Of a stretch of DNA of 14,931 nt, positions 1 through 8,941 are shown piece by piece. The notes beneath the pieces are model-generated. The model ran no database searches. It was not told the origin of the DNA and saw only the letters and a program-made list of their open reading frames with translations. The stretch is from Eimeria necatrix (Eukaryota > Apicomplexa > Conoidasida > Eucoccidiorida > Eimeriidae): the NCBI RefSeq assembly GCF_000499385.1, contig NW_013654724.1, forward strand, positions 1 to 14,931. Reading direction: 5' to 3'. A program made the position numbers and the translations under genes. How positions within the stretch are numbered: the first letter of the stretch is position 1; each line of letters opens with the position of its first letter.

Positions 1-193
1 CTAATCGCCTCGGACTCCAGCCCTAGGCGCTTACCAGCAGTCTCACGCTGGGGTCTTCTTGCCTTGCGCTCTCCTTTAGGTTTAGGGTTTAGGGTTTAGG
101 GTTTAGGGTTTAGATTTCAGCGCAGTCATCGAGACACCGAGGGGCATCCCCTAAGAAGACCTCCAGGGTTTAGGGTTTAGGGTTTAGGGTTTA
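1..193. other. Left edge: presumed PGP intron 3, no gene seen
   Basis: TTTAGGG blocks occupy 75-113 and 165-193 (AAACCCT in the sense of PGP, donor-proximal). I translated the sequence between and left of them on the minus strand and found nothing like the expected next PGP segment, the PGAG and LGKP motifs. A good donor-like CTG|GTAAGC lies near 36-30 on the minus strand, but the short frame before it matches nothing I know. Confidence 0.5.
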
Positions 194-387
194 GCGCTCC
201 GGTTTGAAGTTCCCCAGAGGGTCCGAGTTGGTGGCCAGAAACACTGAGTCTTGGCAGTTCAAATACAACTGCGCTTTTTGAAGTTTTTTATAACTGAACT
301 TTCGGTCGAGTCCGACGACGACGCAGCCCACTTCGGGGTGTACGTACACCCCAGGGTCACTCCCGAAGTCTATTTCTTCGTACGTCT
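194..387 (-). CDS. PGP: PGP exon 3, donor end uncertain
   Basis: The acceptor is GGCGCAG|AG, and the AG completes the codon split from exon 2. It encodes VGCVVVGLDRKFSYKKLQ and VFLATNSDPLGNFKPER, both clear PGP segments. The frame then hits TAA formed by the telomere-like repeat at 193-191. No GT donor is present between the last family residues and the repeat. A GC donor (GAGC|GCTAAACC) is the simplest reading, so the exact 3' boundary is open by a few bases. An 18-bp perfect palindrome is embedded in the coding sequence as GVYVHP. Confidence 0.88.
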
Positions 388-885
388 CTGCGCCAAACCC
401 AACCCCAAACCCTAAACCCTAAACCCTGATTCAGGGTTTCGCGACGCGGGGCAGGCCCGCGGCCGTCGGGTGCGCCTTCCACGCGCGAGGGTGCTGCGCC
501 CGTGGCTTCGGAACAATTCTAGGGTTTAGGGTTTACGGTTTAGGGTTTAGGGTTTAGGGTTTAGGGTTTAGTTTCGACAGTGCGGCTCCTCGGGGGTCTT
601 CGCGGGGCTCATGGCTCCCACAGCAAAGGCTAACTGTAGTTTTCTGCGCGTAAGGGTTTAGGGTTTAGGGCTAACGGCTTAGGGCTTAGGGTTTAGGGTT
701 TAGGGTTTAGGGTTTAGGGTTTAGGGTTTAGGGTTTAGCACCTTCGGGTCCACCAATGGCGTCGATCCCGTTGAGGCGCAGCTCCTCCAGCAAACCCTTC
801 TCTCCAACCACATACACCTTTGGCCGCAGCAGCAGCTGCTGCAGCTGCTGCTGCTGCTGCTGCTCTGTGCTGCTGCTGCTGCAGG

Positions 886-922
<37 letters not shown>

Positions 923-1303
923 CCGCTGCTGCAGGATGTACCTGGCCGTAGAATAACTTGTGCACAGAACCTGCAGCGCACAAACTCTAAACCCTAAACC
1001 CTAGGCCCTACTGCCTAAACCCTAGGCCCCAAACCCTAAACCCTAAACCCTAAACCCCATGCCTAGCCCTGTCCGCTGCGGAATCCTTCACTGATATAGA
1101 TAGCAGCAGCTTAGGCCTCAGGTCTTAGGTTTTGCCATTTGGAATTTAGGGTTTAGGGTTTAGGGTTTAGGGTTTAGGGTTTAGGGTTTAGGGTTTAGGG
1201 AGTGACCTGCTGTTCCGTGGCCGTGATTCCGAGCCCATTCAGCTTCTCGATAAAACCCCTGCGGCTGAGAGTGCTGTTGTTAGTGAGGAAGTAGACGCTC
1301 TTT

Positions 1304-1343
<40 letters not shown>

Positions 1344-1587
1344 GGGGGGTCTGCTGCAGCTGCTGCAGCATCCCCCGGATGCCCGGCAGCAGTTTGCTGC
1401 CGTGCCACAAGACCCCGTCGCAGTCAAAGACGAAGACATCGAATTGCTGCAGCAGCGCAGCAGCAGCAACTCGCCTGCTGCAGAGTTCTGCTGCTGCTGC
1501 TGCACCAGACGCCGACACAGCAGCAGCAGCAGCAGCTGCTGCTGCAGGCACCACCAGGGAAACTGCGGAGGGGGAGACAGCTGCCAT
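194..1587 (-). CDS. PGP: Phosphoglycolate phosphatase (HAD superfamily), 5' three exons, 3' end outside window
   Basis: Family knowledge: this HAD IIA phosphatase hydrolyses 2-phosphoglycolate; the Plasmodium homologue is a metabolite-repair enzyme that also acts on 2-phospholactate. Exons in transcript order are 1587..1207, 970..742 and 387..194. Phases agree: exon 1 ends phase 0, exon 2 ends phase 1 (GAA G), and exon 3 opens with AG to complete a Glu codon. Seen motifs: HAD motif I FDCDGVLW (Asp55 nucleophile, Asp57 acid/base), motif II LTNNST (102-106), then VLCTSYSTARYI, KVYVVGEKGLLEELRLNGID, VGCVVVGLDRKFSYKKLQ and VFLATNSDPLGNF. The order and spacing match eukaryotic PGP. The motif III Lys and motif IV Asp region is missing and should lie left of the window. 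Odd points are a 12-Ser run between motifs I and II, a Gln-rich insert in exon 2, and introns built largely of telomere-like repeats. The Met at 1587 is provisional, because the frame stays open upstream to a possible acceptor near 1596. Family assignment is very secure. Confidence 0.93.
335..352. repeat. 18-bp perfect palindrome inside PGP exon 3
   Basis: GGGGTGTACGTACACCCC, self-complementary over its full length, translated GVYVHP in the PGP frame. It is the longest member of the palindrome family in the window. Confidence 0.85.
388..741 (-). repeat. PGP intron 2 with complementary telomere-like ends
   Basis: A 354-nt intron bounded by GTGCTAAACCC and TTTGGCGCAG. In the sense strand the donor side is AAACCCT repeats (plus-strand TTTAGGG at 653-738 and 521-571) and the acceptor side is TTTAGGG repeats (plus-strand AAACCCT at 395-428). 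The two ends can base-pair in the transcript. The boundaries are fixed by protein homology and phase on both sides. Confidence 0.85.
742..970 (-). CDS. PGP: PGP exon 2, internal, no ATG in frame
   Basis: 229 nt, 76 codons plus one base. The acceptor is GCGCTGCAG|GTTCTG and the donor is GAAG|GTGCTAAACCC. It opens with VLCTSYSTARYI, joining exon 1 as ...ATEQQ|VLCTSYS, the normal PGP order. A run of about 35 Gln/Ser codons follows, then KVYVVGEKGLLEELRLNGID. The exon contains no Met codon in its true frame, so ATG-based ORF finding misses it and reports the poly-Ala and poly-Ser frames instead. Confidence 0.92.
971..1206 (-). repeat. PGP intron 1 with complementary telomere-like ends
   Basis: A 236-nt intron from GTCACTCCCTAAACCC to GTGCGCTGCAG. 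The donor-side AAACCCT sense block is plus-strand TTTAGGG at 1145-1200. The acceptor-side TTTAGGG sense block is plus-strand AAACCCT at 987-1058. Only about 85 nt of unique sequence lies between them. Confidence 0.85.
1207..1587 (-). CDS. PGP: PGP exon 1 (HAD motifs I and II)
   Basis: 127 codons from the Met at 1587. An Ala-rich leader of about 45 residues precedes FDVFVFDCDGVLW. The leader is low complexity, so a targeting role cannot be judged. Twelve consecutive Ser codons (AGC) separate the catalytic Asp region from VYFLTNNSTLSRRGFIEKL. The donor is CAG|GTCACT, with GT at 1206-1205, followed at once by CCCTAAACCC repeats. TTTAGGG repeats also precede the exon on the sense side, which hints at an upstream 5' exon or leader intron. 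Confidence 0.9.
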
Positions 1588-2268
1588 TTGCTGCTGCAGG
1601 GGCTCAAACCCTAAACCCTAAACCCTAAACCCTAAACCCTTGACGCACGGGCGAAGCCTACAGAGCAGCGCCGACACGCCGAGACACCATGAGACAAGCA
1701 ACCGCTAAACCCTAAACCCTAAACCCTACACACCAAACCCTAAACCCTAAACCCTTGAAATCAATTCAATACGGGTTCAGCTGAATTTGATTAAGACTCC
1801 TCGCTCGCTTACCAGCCCCATCGGAGCCATCCCTAGACCCTAAACCCTAAACCCTAAACCCTAAACCCTAGGCTATTGTTTGATTCCAGTTTTTTATATT
1901 TTCTTTTCCTTTTTTGCATTATTTACAGCAAGTTACACCGGTCGGACGCTAGGGCTTACGATTTAGGGTTTAGGGTTTAGGAGTTAGGGTTTAGGGTTTA
2001 GGGTTTGAGGGGCCCCCTCCTTCTTGAGCTGCTGGCTGCGTCATTCGGCTTTCAGCGGCGCTAAATCCTTCCTTGCAGTAGAAGCAGCAGCAGTAGCAGC
2101 AGCAGCAGCAACAGCAGCAGCAACGGTAACAGAAACAGCAGCAGCAACGGCAACAGAAACAGCAGCAGCAACAGCAGCAGCAACAGCAGCAGCAACAGCA
2201 GCGGCAACACCGGCAGGAGTAACAGCAGCGGCAACAACGACACCAGCGGCGATACCAGCAGCAGCACC

Positions 2269-2304
<36 letters not shown>

Positions 2305-2400
2305 TGGCGCTGCAGTGTTTAGCAGCAGGACCTCAGCAGCAGCAGAACCAGCAGCAACAGTTCAAGAGGGCCACAATGGGTATTTCTTTTTAGGTCTCAG
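1588..2400. promoter_or_regulatory. Divergent intergenic or 5' leader region with telomere-like blocks
   Basis: This region lies between the 5' end of PGP (minus) and the start of the long plus-strand gene, so both promoters or leader exons probably fall here. No core promoter element is recognisable. AAACCCT blocks lie at 1607-1640, 1705-1728, 1735-1756 and 1836-1873, and TTTAGGG blocks at 1960-2009. A T-rich stretch lies at about 1885-1925. From 2085 to 2300 there is an (ACAGCAGCAGCA)-like array with period 12. A strong acceptor (TATTTCTTTTTAG) ends at 2393, so a 5' leader intron of the plus-strand gene may end there. Confidence 0.4.
2085..2310. repeat. CAG array with 12-nt higher-order period
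   Basis: CAG triplets are interrupted at roughly every fourth triplet by an ACA or ACG variant, giving a 12-nt unit close to ACAGCAGCAGCA. All frames stay open through it, so coding status cannot be judged from openness. Whether it is translated or lies in the leader of the plus-strand gene is unresolved. Confidence 0.7.
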
Positions 2401-2475
2401 CGCGCTGCAGCAGCTGCTGCTGCCGCTGCTGCTGCCGCTTCTGCTGCTGCTGCTGCTGCTGCTGCATCATATTCC

Positions 2476-2915
2476 ATGTGGTGGTGCGCCCAAGTGGCGA
2501 CGCAGCAACAGCTGCTGCAGCTGCTGCAGCTGCTGCAGCAACTGCGGCTGCTGCTGCTGCTGCAGCAACAGCAATTCACGCTGCAGCGCTTCAGCTGGAG
2601 GCGCTGCTCTCCTATGGTCTTGTTTGCTGCCAGCCTTTACATTTTCTGCTGCTGCTGGCCTGCAGCAGCAGCAGCAGCTGCTGCTGCTGCTGCAGCGCCG
2701 GCGGCTGCAACAAGCAGCGGCAGCTGCTGCAGCACCTCGCCACTGCAGCAGCAGCCTTTTGCCTTCATCTCCTCCCCGTACAAGCCCGCAGCAACTGCAG
2801 CAGCAACTGCAGCAGCAACTGCAGCAGCAACTGCAGCAGCGCAAGCAGCAGCAGCAAGGCTGCACAGCGAAAGCGTTTCTTCCCTACATAGGCAGTCTTG
2901 TTTGCTGCAGCAACT

Positions 2916-2956
<41 letters not shown>

Positions 2957-3018
2957 TCTACGCGCACCATCCTCGGAAGAAAGGCGCGAAGCACTGGAAC
3001 CGCAGCAGACCCAAAAAA
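2476..3018 (+). CDS. Plus-strand gene, first modelled exon
   Basis: The frame begins MWWCAQVATQQQ and ends KKGAKHWNRSRPKK at the donor AAAAAA|GTTAGT. The C-terminal segment is basic and unique, and its phase 0 end fits the next exon. Repeats keep all frames open here, so only the last 20 or so residues are well supported. An upstream in-frame extension to a CAG at 2400 is possible. Confidence 0.4.
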
Positions 3019-3069
3019 GTTAGTTGTGTTGCTGCTGCTGCTGCTTCTGGCTCGGCTTTGCTGCTGTTG

Positions 3070-3100
<31 letters not shown>

Positions 3101-4070
3101 AGGCTCTGCTTTGCTGTTGTTGCTGCTGCTGCTGTTGCTGCTTCTGCTTCTGGCTGCCTGTTGCTGCTTTGCTGCCTGGAATCCGTTTCTTTCAAGGCCC
3201 CTGTAGCTACCGCTGACCCAAGGGTTCAGGGTTTAGGGTTTAGGGTTTAGGGTTTAGGGTTTAGGGTTTTGTGCAGACTCGGCCCTCTTCAATAAACAAC
3301 AAGCCAACGCCTTACCAGAAGGACCCCACAGACTTTGCCAATGCGCCTCCAGAGTACTTGGCAGTGCCTGTAAGGGTTTAGGGTTTAGGGTTCAGGGTTT
3401 AGGGTTTAGGGTTTAGGGTTTAGGGTTTAGGGTTTCGGTTCTCGCAGAGCCTCAGCAGCGGGTACTCTATTTGGCTGAGCTGCAAGGGCTTGGTATTTGT
3501 GACTTGAGGCCCAGACCCTAGGGTTTAGGGTTTAGGGTTTAGGGTTTAGGGTTTAGGGTTTAGAGGCGGTGATGTTTATCAGGACAAGGATGGATTGGAG
3601 GCGCTGCGTGCTGCTCCGCTGCAGCAGCTGCTGCTGCTGCTGCAGCAGCTGCCGCTGCAGCACCGGCGGGGCAGCAGCAGCTTGCTGAGGGCCCCAGTGC
3701 CTTGTGATGTGCGCCCGCCCCGCGCAGCAGCAGCAGCAGCAGCAGCAATTGCTGCTGCAGTTACTGCAGCAGATCCCGAGGAAGCAGCAGCAGCAGCAGC
3801 AGCAGCAACAGCAACAGCAACGCCGGGACTGCAAGTCGACGCTGCAGCGTACGCTAGAGCCCTCCGTGCTGCTGCAGAAGCTGCTGCAGCAAAAGCAGCA
3901 GCAGCAGAAGCCAAGCTTGCTGCTGCCTGTCCCGGGCAGCCCCCTGTTGCTGCTGCTGCTGCTGCTCCGGATACAGAAGCAGCACAGCAGCTGCAGCGCC
4001 TCGCCAAGCAGCCAGAGCTGCACCAGCTGCTGCAGCAGCTGCAGCAGCTCGCAGAAAAAAAGGTATTGTT

Positions 4071-4113
<43 letters not shown>

Positions 4114-4650
4114 GTCGCCCGCGTATCACTCTAGTTTGTTCTTGGAAGCGAGCAGCAGCGCCGATTCTTCTGCTGCTGCTGCCTGCGCGCACGGCTGCTG
4201 CTGCTGCTGCTTGCTGCTGCTGCTGCTGCTGCTGCTGCACCTGTGTTTCCAGTCTGTGGGCTGCGGTGTATGTACACCAGGAAGATGCTGTTTTGAAGAA
4301 GCTGAGCCAACATTTTGCTGCTGCTGTTTCTCCCGTGAGGGCCCCAACAGCTTCGGAGCTTATCTTAGGCCCCCGTAAACCCTAAACCCTAAACCCTAAA
4401 CCCTAGAGCTCGCTTGGTTGGGCGGGTCTGCTTAAATGCATGGAGTGCTGTACGCTGAACAGGTGCTGCTGCAGTTGCTGCTGCAGTTGCTGCTGCAGTT
4501 GCTGCTGCAGTTGCTGCTGCAGTTGCTGCTTCATTTAAGGAGGGAGCACTTAAGCCGTGCTGCTCCATTTGCTGCTGCTGCCCCAGCTGCTGCTGCTGCT
4601 GCGCCTTGGTGCTTTTGCTCAGCGTGCCAAGACAGCCTCCCAGAACCAGT

Positions 4651-4688
<38 letters not shown>

Positions 4689-4843
4689 CGGGCTCGGGAT
4701 CATCTAAGAGCAGCTCACTTGCCCGCTTGCCAGCGACCCCAGCAGCAGCAGCAGCAGCAGCAGATTCGCCGCCAGCAGCAGGGTCACCAGCAGCAGCAGC
4801 AGCAGCGGCAGCCCCCCCAGAAGCAACAGCAGCAGCGAGCAGC

Positions 4844-4878
<35 letters not shown>

Positions 4879-5694
4879 CTCGTGCGCAGCTCAGCTGCTG
4901 CTGCGGGGCCGGCGGGGACTGCTGCCGCAGCTAAAAGCCTCGAAGATTAGTCCCTTAAGTCCTTTTAATTGCTGCTTGCTGCTGCAGCAAATTGATGCTT
5001 TGTGGCAGGCGCTGCAGCAGAAAAGGTACAAGGGGCTTCTCAAGAGGAAGCAGCAGCAGCTGCTCGCAGTTGCCAGGAGGCTTCAGGTCCGCGCTGCTGC
5101 TGCTGTTGCTGCTGCTGTTGCTGCTGCTGTTGCTGCTGCTGTTGCTGCTGCTCGGGGCAGTTCAGCGGCAGCTGCTGCTCCTCCTTTTGGTGCTTGTCTT
5201 GCTGCAGCTACTGCTGCTGCTCTGCTGCATGATTGCTGCTGCTTTGCTGCTGCTGCTGCTGCTCTTGTTGCTGCTGCTGCAGCTGTGGGTTGTGGCCTTT
5301 CGGCTTGTGCTGCTGCTGCTGCTGCTGCTGCGGTGACAGGCAATGAGTGCAGAGTGCTGCTGTTGCCGCTGGTTTTGCTGTTGCTGCTGCTGTACTTGGT
5401 GCTGCAGCAGCTGCTGTTTCTGCCACCGCTGCTGCCGCTCCTCCTTCCCTTCTTATTGTGTTTTGCTGCTGCTGCTGCTGCTCCCACGGTTGCTGCTTTT
5501 GCTGCTGCTGCTGCTGCACAAGGAGCAGCCAAACGCCACTGTTGCTGCGGCAGGTGCTGCAGTTGCTGCTGCTGCTGCGGTGGCGGCTGCTGCAACAGCT
5601 GTTGCTGCGTCGTTTGCTGCTCGAATTGCTTCACTTCGCGCTGCACTCTTGCTGTTTCCTCCTAAGCTGCTGCTGCTCATCCTGTAGCCTATGC

Positions 5695-5732
<38 letters not shown>

Positions 5733-6510
5733 AGGCTGACGGCGTATCTCCGCGGCTGCTGCTGGAAGAAGGGGCTTTTGAGCGCTTCGGTTTGCTGCGG
5801 GATTTACCCCACACGAATTTCGTGCCTCTTTACCTGCACAGGCACTCCAAGTCTTGGCATCCCCCCGAAGCTGCTGCTGCAGCAGCTGCTGCTGCTGCTG
5901 CAGCTGCTGCAGCAGCAGCAGCTGCTGCTGCTGCTGCTGCTGGGGGATCACCTGACAAGCAGCACGCAGCTGAACTGGCCGCGAAGGCAGCAAAGGCTAG
6001 GGCTGCGCTGCGCAGCGCGGCCATTAAAAGGCTACAGGTAAGGAGCAGCAGCAGCAAGTGCAGCAGCAAGTGCAGCAGCAAGTGCAGCAGCAGCAGCAGC
6101 AGCAGCAGCGCAGCAGCAGCAGCGAGCGTTTGAGCCTTTCGTGTGCCGCAGGAACTGGGGCTGGTGTCTGCTGAAGGCAAACTTGAACTGATGCAGCTGC
6201 GGGCAATGCAAGCAGCACTGCAGCAGCAGCAGCTGCCGCGGCTGCTGTCGGTTTCGGAGCAGCAGCAGCTGCTGCAGCAGCAGCGGCTGCGGCCCAAGTC
6301 CCGCTTCGCCCGAATAATGGCCCGGGTAACTAGCCACGCTCGTGCTGCAGCAGCAAGCATGAACCTGCCGCTGCTGGGCCCCAAGAGCCGCAGAAAAGCA
6401 GCAGCAGCAGCAGCAACTGCTGCTGCTGCTGCTGCTGCTACGCTCGAAGACACGGAGGTCTTCACGGCCCCCTCCGAAGTCTCTATAGGCGGCCGCATCT
6501 GGACGCCGCC

Positions 6511-6545
<35 letters not shown>

Positions 6546-6830
6546 TGCAGCAGCAGCAGCAGCAGCAACAGGACATGAAGCAGCCGGCGGTACGCGCAAT
6601 GGGGAGCGCAGCGAAGCGGATGCAGAAGCGGCGGCTGCTGCAGCAGCAGATGCAGCAGCAGCAGCAGCAGGAGCAGCGGGAAAGAGAGCGGCTGCTGCAG
6701 CTAGCAGCAGATGCAGGAGCAGTTTTTGATACTTTGGCGAAAGCAGATTACCCAGACTATAAACCCCTAACGGACTTTGCTGAACTAGGTCTGCTGCTGC
6801 TTTTGCTGCTGCTGCTGTTGCTGCTGCTTG

Positions 6831-6861
<31 letters not shown>

Positions 6862-6972
6862 TGTGTTGCTGCTGCTGCTGTGCGTTGGGGCGACGCTGCA
6901 GCTGCTGCTGGCTGGTGCAACTGCAGCGTTGCTTGCCTGTTCTCTCATGACCCTGCTTCTGCAAATGCTGCC

Positions 6973-7039
<67 letters not shown>

Positions 7040-8060
7040 CAGAGTCGTACGTGGAAGCAGAGTACAGAAGCCACTCGCTGCAGAGAGACTTGAAGAAGTC
7101 CCTAGAGGAGTTGCTGCAGTCTCCCGCAGCCTTGCAGCTGCCGCAGCAGCAGCAGCAGCAGCGCAGAGGTCCCAAACCCTAAACCCTAAACCCTAAACCC
7201 TAACGAGCCTGCCAGCTGCTGCTATAAGACGGAGGGCTTGACGTATGCTCTCAAGGCCTGCAGTTGTACCTTCTAGGGTGTACTCTTAGGGTTTAGGGTT
7301 TGGGGTTTGGCATTTAGGGTTTAGGGTTTAGGGTTTAGGGTTTGTGTCCCCAGGCAAGGCACTGGCATTTTTAACAGCATGGATGCAGCTCTCGAAGCGG
7401 CAGCGCCGCCGGCTGCTGCTGCAGGAGCTGCGGGAGCAGCAGCTGCAGCTGCAGCAGCAGCAGCAGCCGCAGCAGCAGAGGCGAAGGCGGCAGCAGCAGC
7501 AGCAGCTGGAAGCAGCAGGAGACCCTCGCCGCCTCCTCAGGGGGCTGCGCAGAAAGTTTGAGTTGGGTTTGCTGCCGCTGCGGCCGCACTCTGCTGCAGC
7601 TCCTGCTGCAGCTCCTGCTGCAGCTCCTGCTGCAGCTCCTGCTGCAGCTCCTGCTGCAGCTCCTGCTGTAGCTCCCGCTGCCGCACCCGCTGCAGTTCCC
7701 GCTGCAGCTCCTGCTGCAGTTCCTGCTGCAGCTCCTGCTGCAGCTCCTGCTGTAGGTTCTGCTGCAGCTAGCCAGCTGGCGTCAGCAGCTAACCAACAAA
7801 CAGCAGCAGCCGCTAGCCAGCCAGCAGCAGCAGCAGCTAGCCAGTCACCAGCAGCAGCAGCCGGCCAGCCAGCAGCAGCAGCAGCTAGCCAGCCAGCTCC
7901 TGCAGCTAGCTCTGCGTCTGCCGCAGCTAGCCAGACTAAATTAGGGGCTGTGCTTCTCTCTGCAAATGGAGGCAGCAAATCCTTGGGATTTGCTGCTGTG
8001 CCTTTTGCTGCTGCCTCTCTTCATGGCCCTTCGCGGCTCCCGCTGCAGCAGCCGCTCTTT

Positions 8061-8101
<41 letters not shown>

Positions 8102-8203
8102 GACGCGGCGGTTCGCCACCCCACAAGGGGCCTTGCCAGCGCCCTTCGTGAAGAAGCTGCCCAACAGGCATTTGCAGCAGCTGCTGCAGCTCTCTCCCGA
8201 TCC

Positions 8204-8242
<39 letters not shown>

Positions 8243-8377
8243 CGAACCAGCAAAGACTACAGTGAGATTAAGCTGCGTCATCAGGCCCATCAGTTGCTGC
8301 TGCTGCTGCTGCTGTAGGAAGAATTAAGCCCTTGCTGCTGCTGCTTCACCTCTCCCGCTGCCCCGTGTGCTTCCATC

Positions 8378-8424
<47 letters not shown>

Positions 8425-8559
8425 AGGAGCTTGAGCCTGAGGCGGAGCCGTGGGATGGCCGCCGGGCGCCGCCGGGCCGCTTTTGTCTTCGCCTTTTTTT
8501 CGATATTGGATATGAAGAAGAAGCAGTTGTTAATGCCCTTGTAAAGTCAGCAGCAGCAC

Positions 8560-8613
<54 letters not shown>

Positions 8614-8909
8614 TCGGTGCTGCTGCTGTTGATGCCGCTGCGTCTGCTGCGACGGCCACCAGCGCTGCTTGCGGTGGAAGTTCGACAGCAGTAGCTGCTG
8701 CTGCTGCGGCTGCTGCTGCAGCGGCTATGGGCACTACTGCTGCTGCTGCCGCTTCAGCTCATGCTGCTGCTGCTGCTGCTGCTGTGGTGCTGCTGCTGCT
8801 GCTGTGCTGCAGACACATCAAGGAGCTAACCAGAGAAGACGCGAAATCTGTTTGGCTCGGTTTGCAGCGCCGTGGGCAAATCGAAGTTGGAAAATTTCCT
8901 GATCCGGTT

Positions 8910-8941
<32 letters not shown>

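Noticed and set aside
573..650. A possible minus-strand exon reading KLQLAFAVGAM inside PGP intron 2.
   Set aside because: Exons 2 and 3 join in phase and in family order without it, and the segment does not match PGP.
1..2009. A chromosome end, given many TTTAGGG/AAACCCT repeats.
   Set aside because: The blocks are short, in both orientations, and interleaved with exons. They are interstitial repeats, as known for Eimeria.
2024..3250. A 408-codon plus-strand ORF as a single gene.
   Set aside because: It mixes homopolymer runs, reads into the TTTAGGG block, and leaves the frame carrying the unique segment KKGAKHWNRSRPKK.
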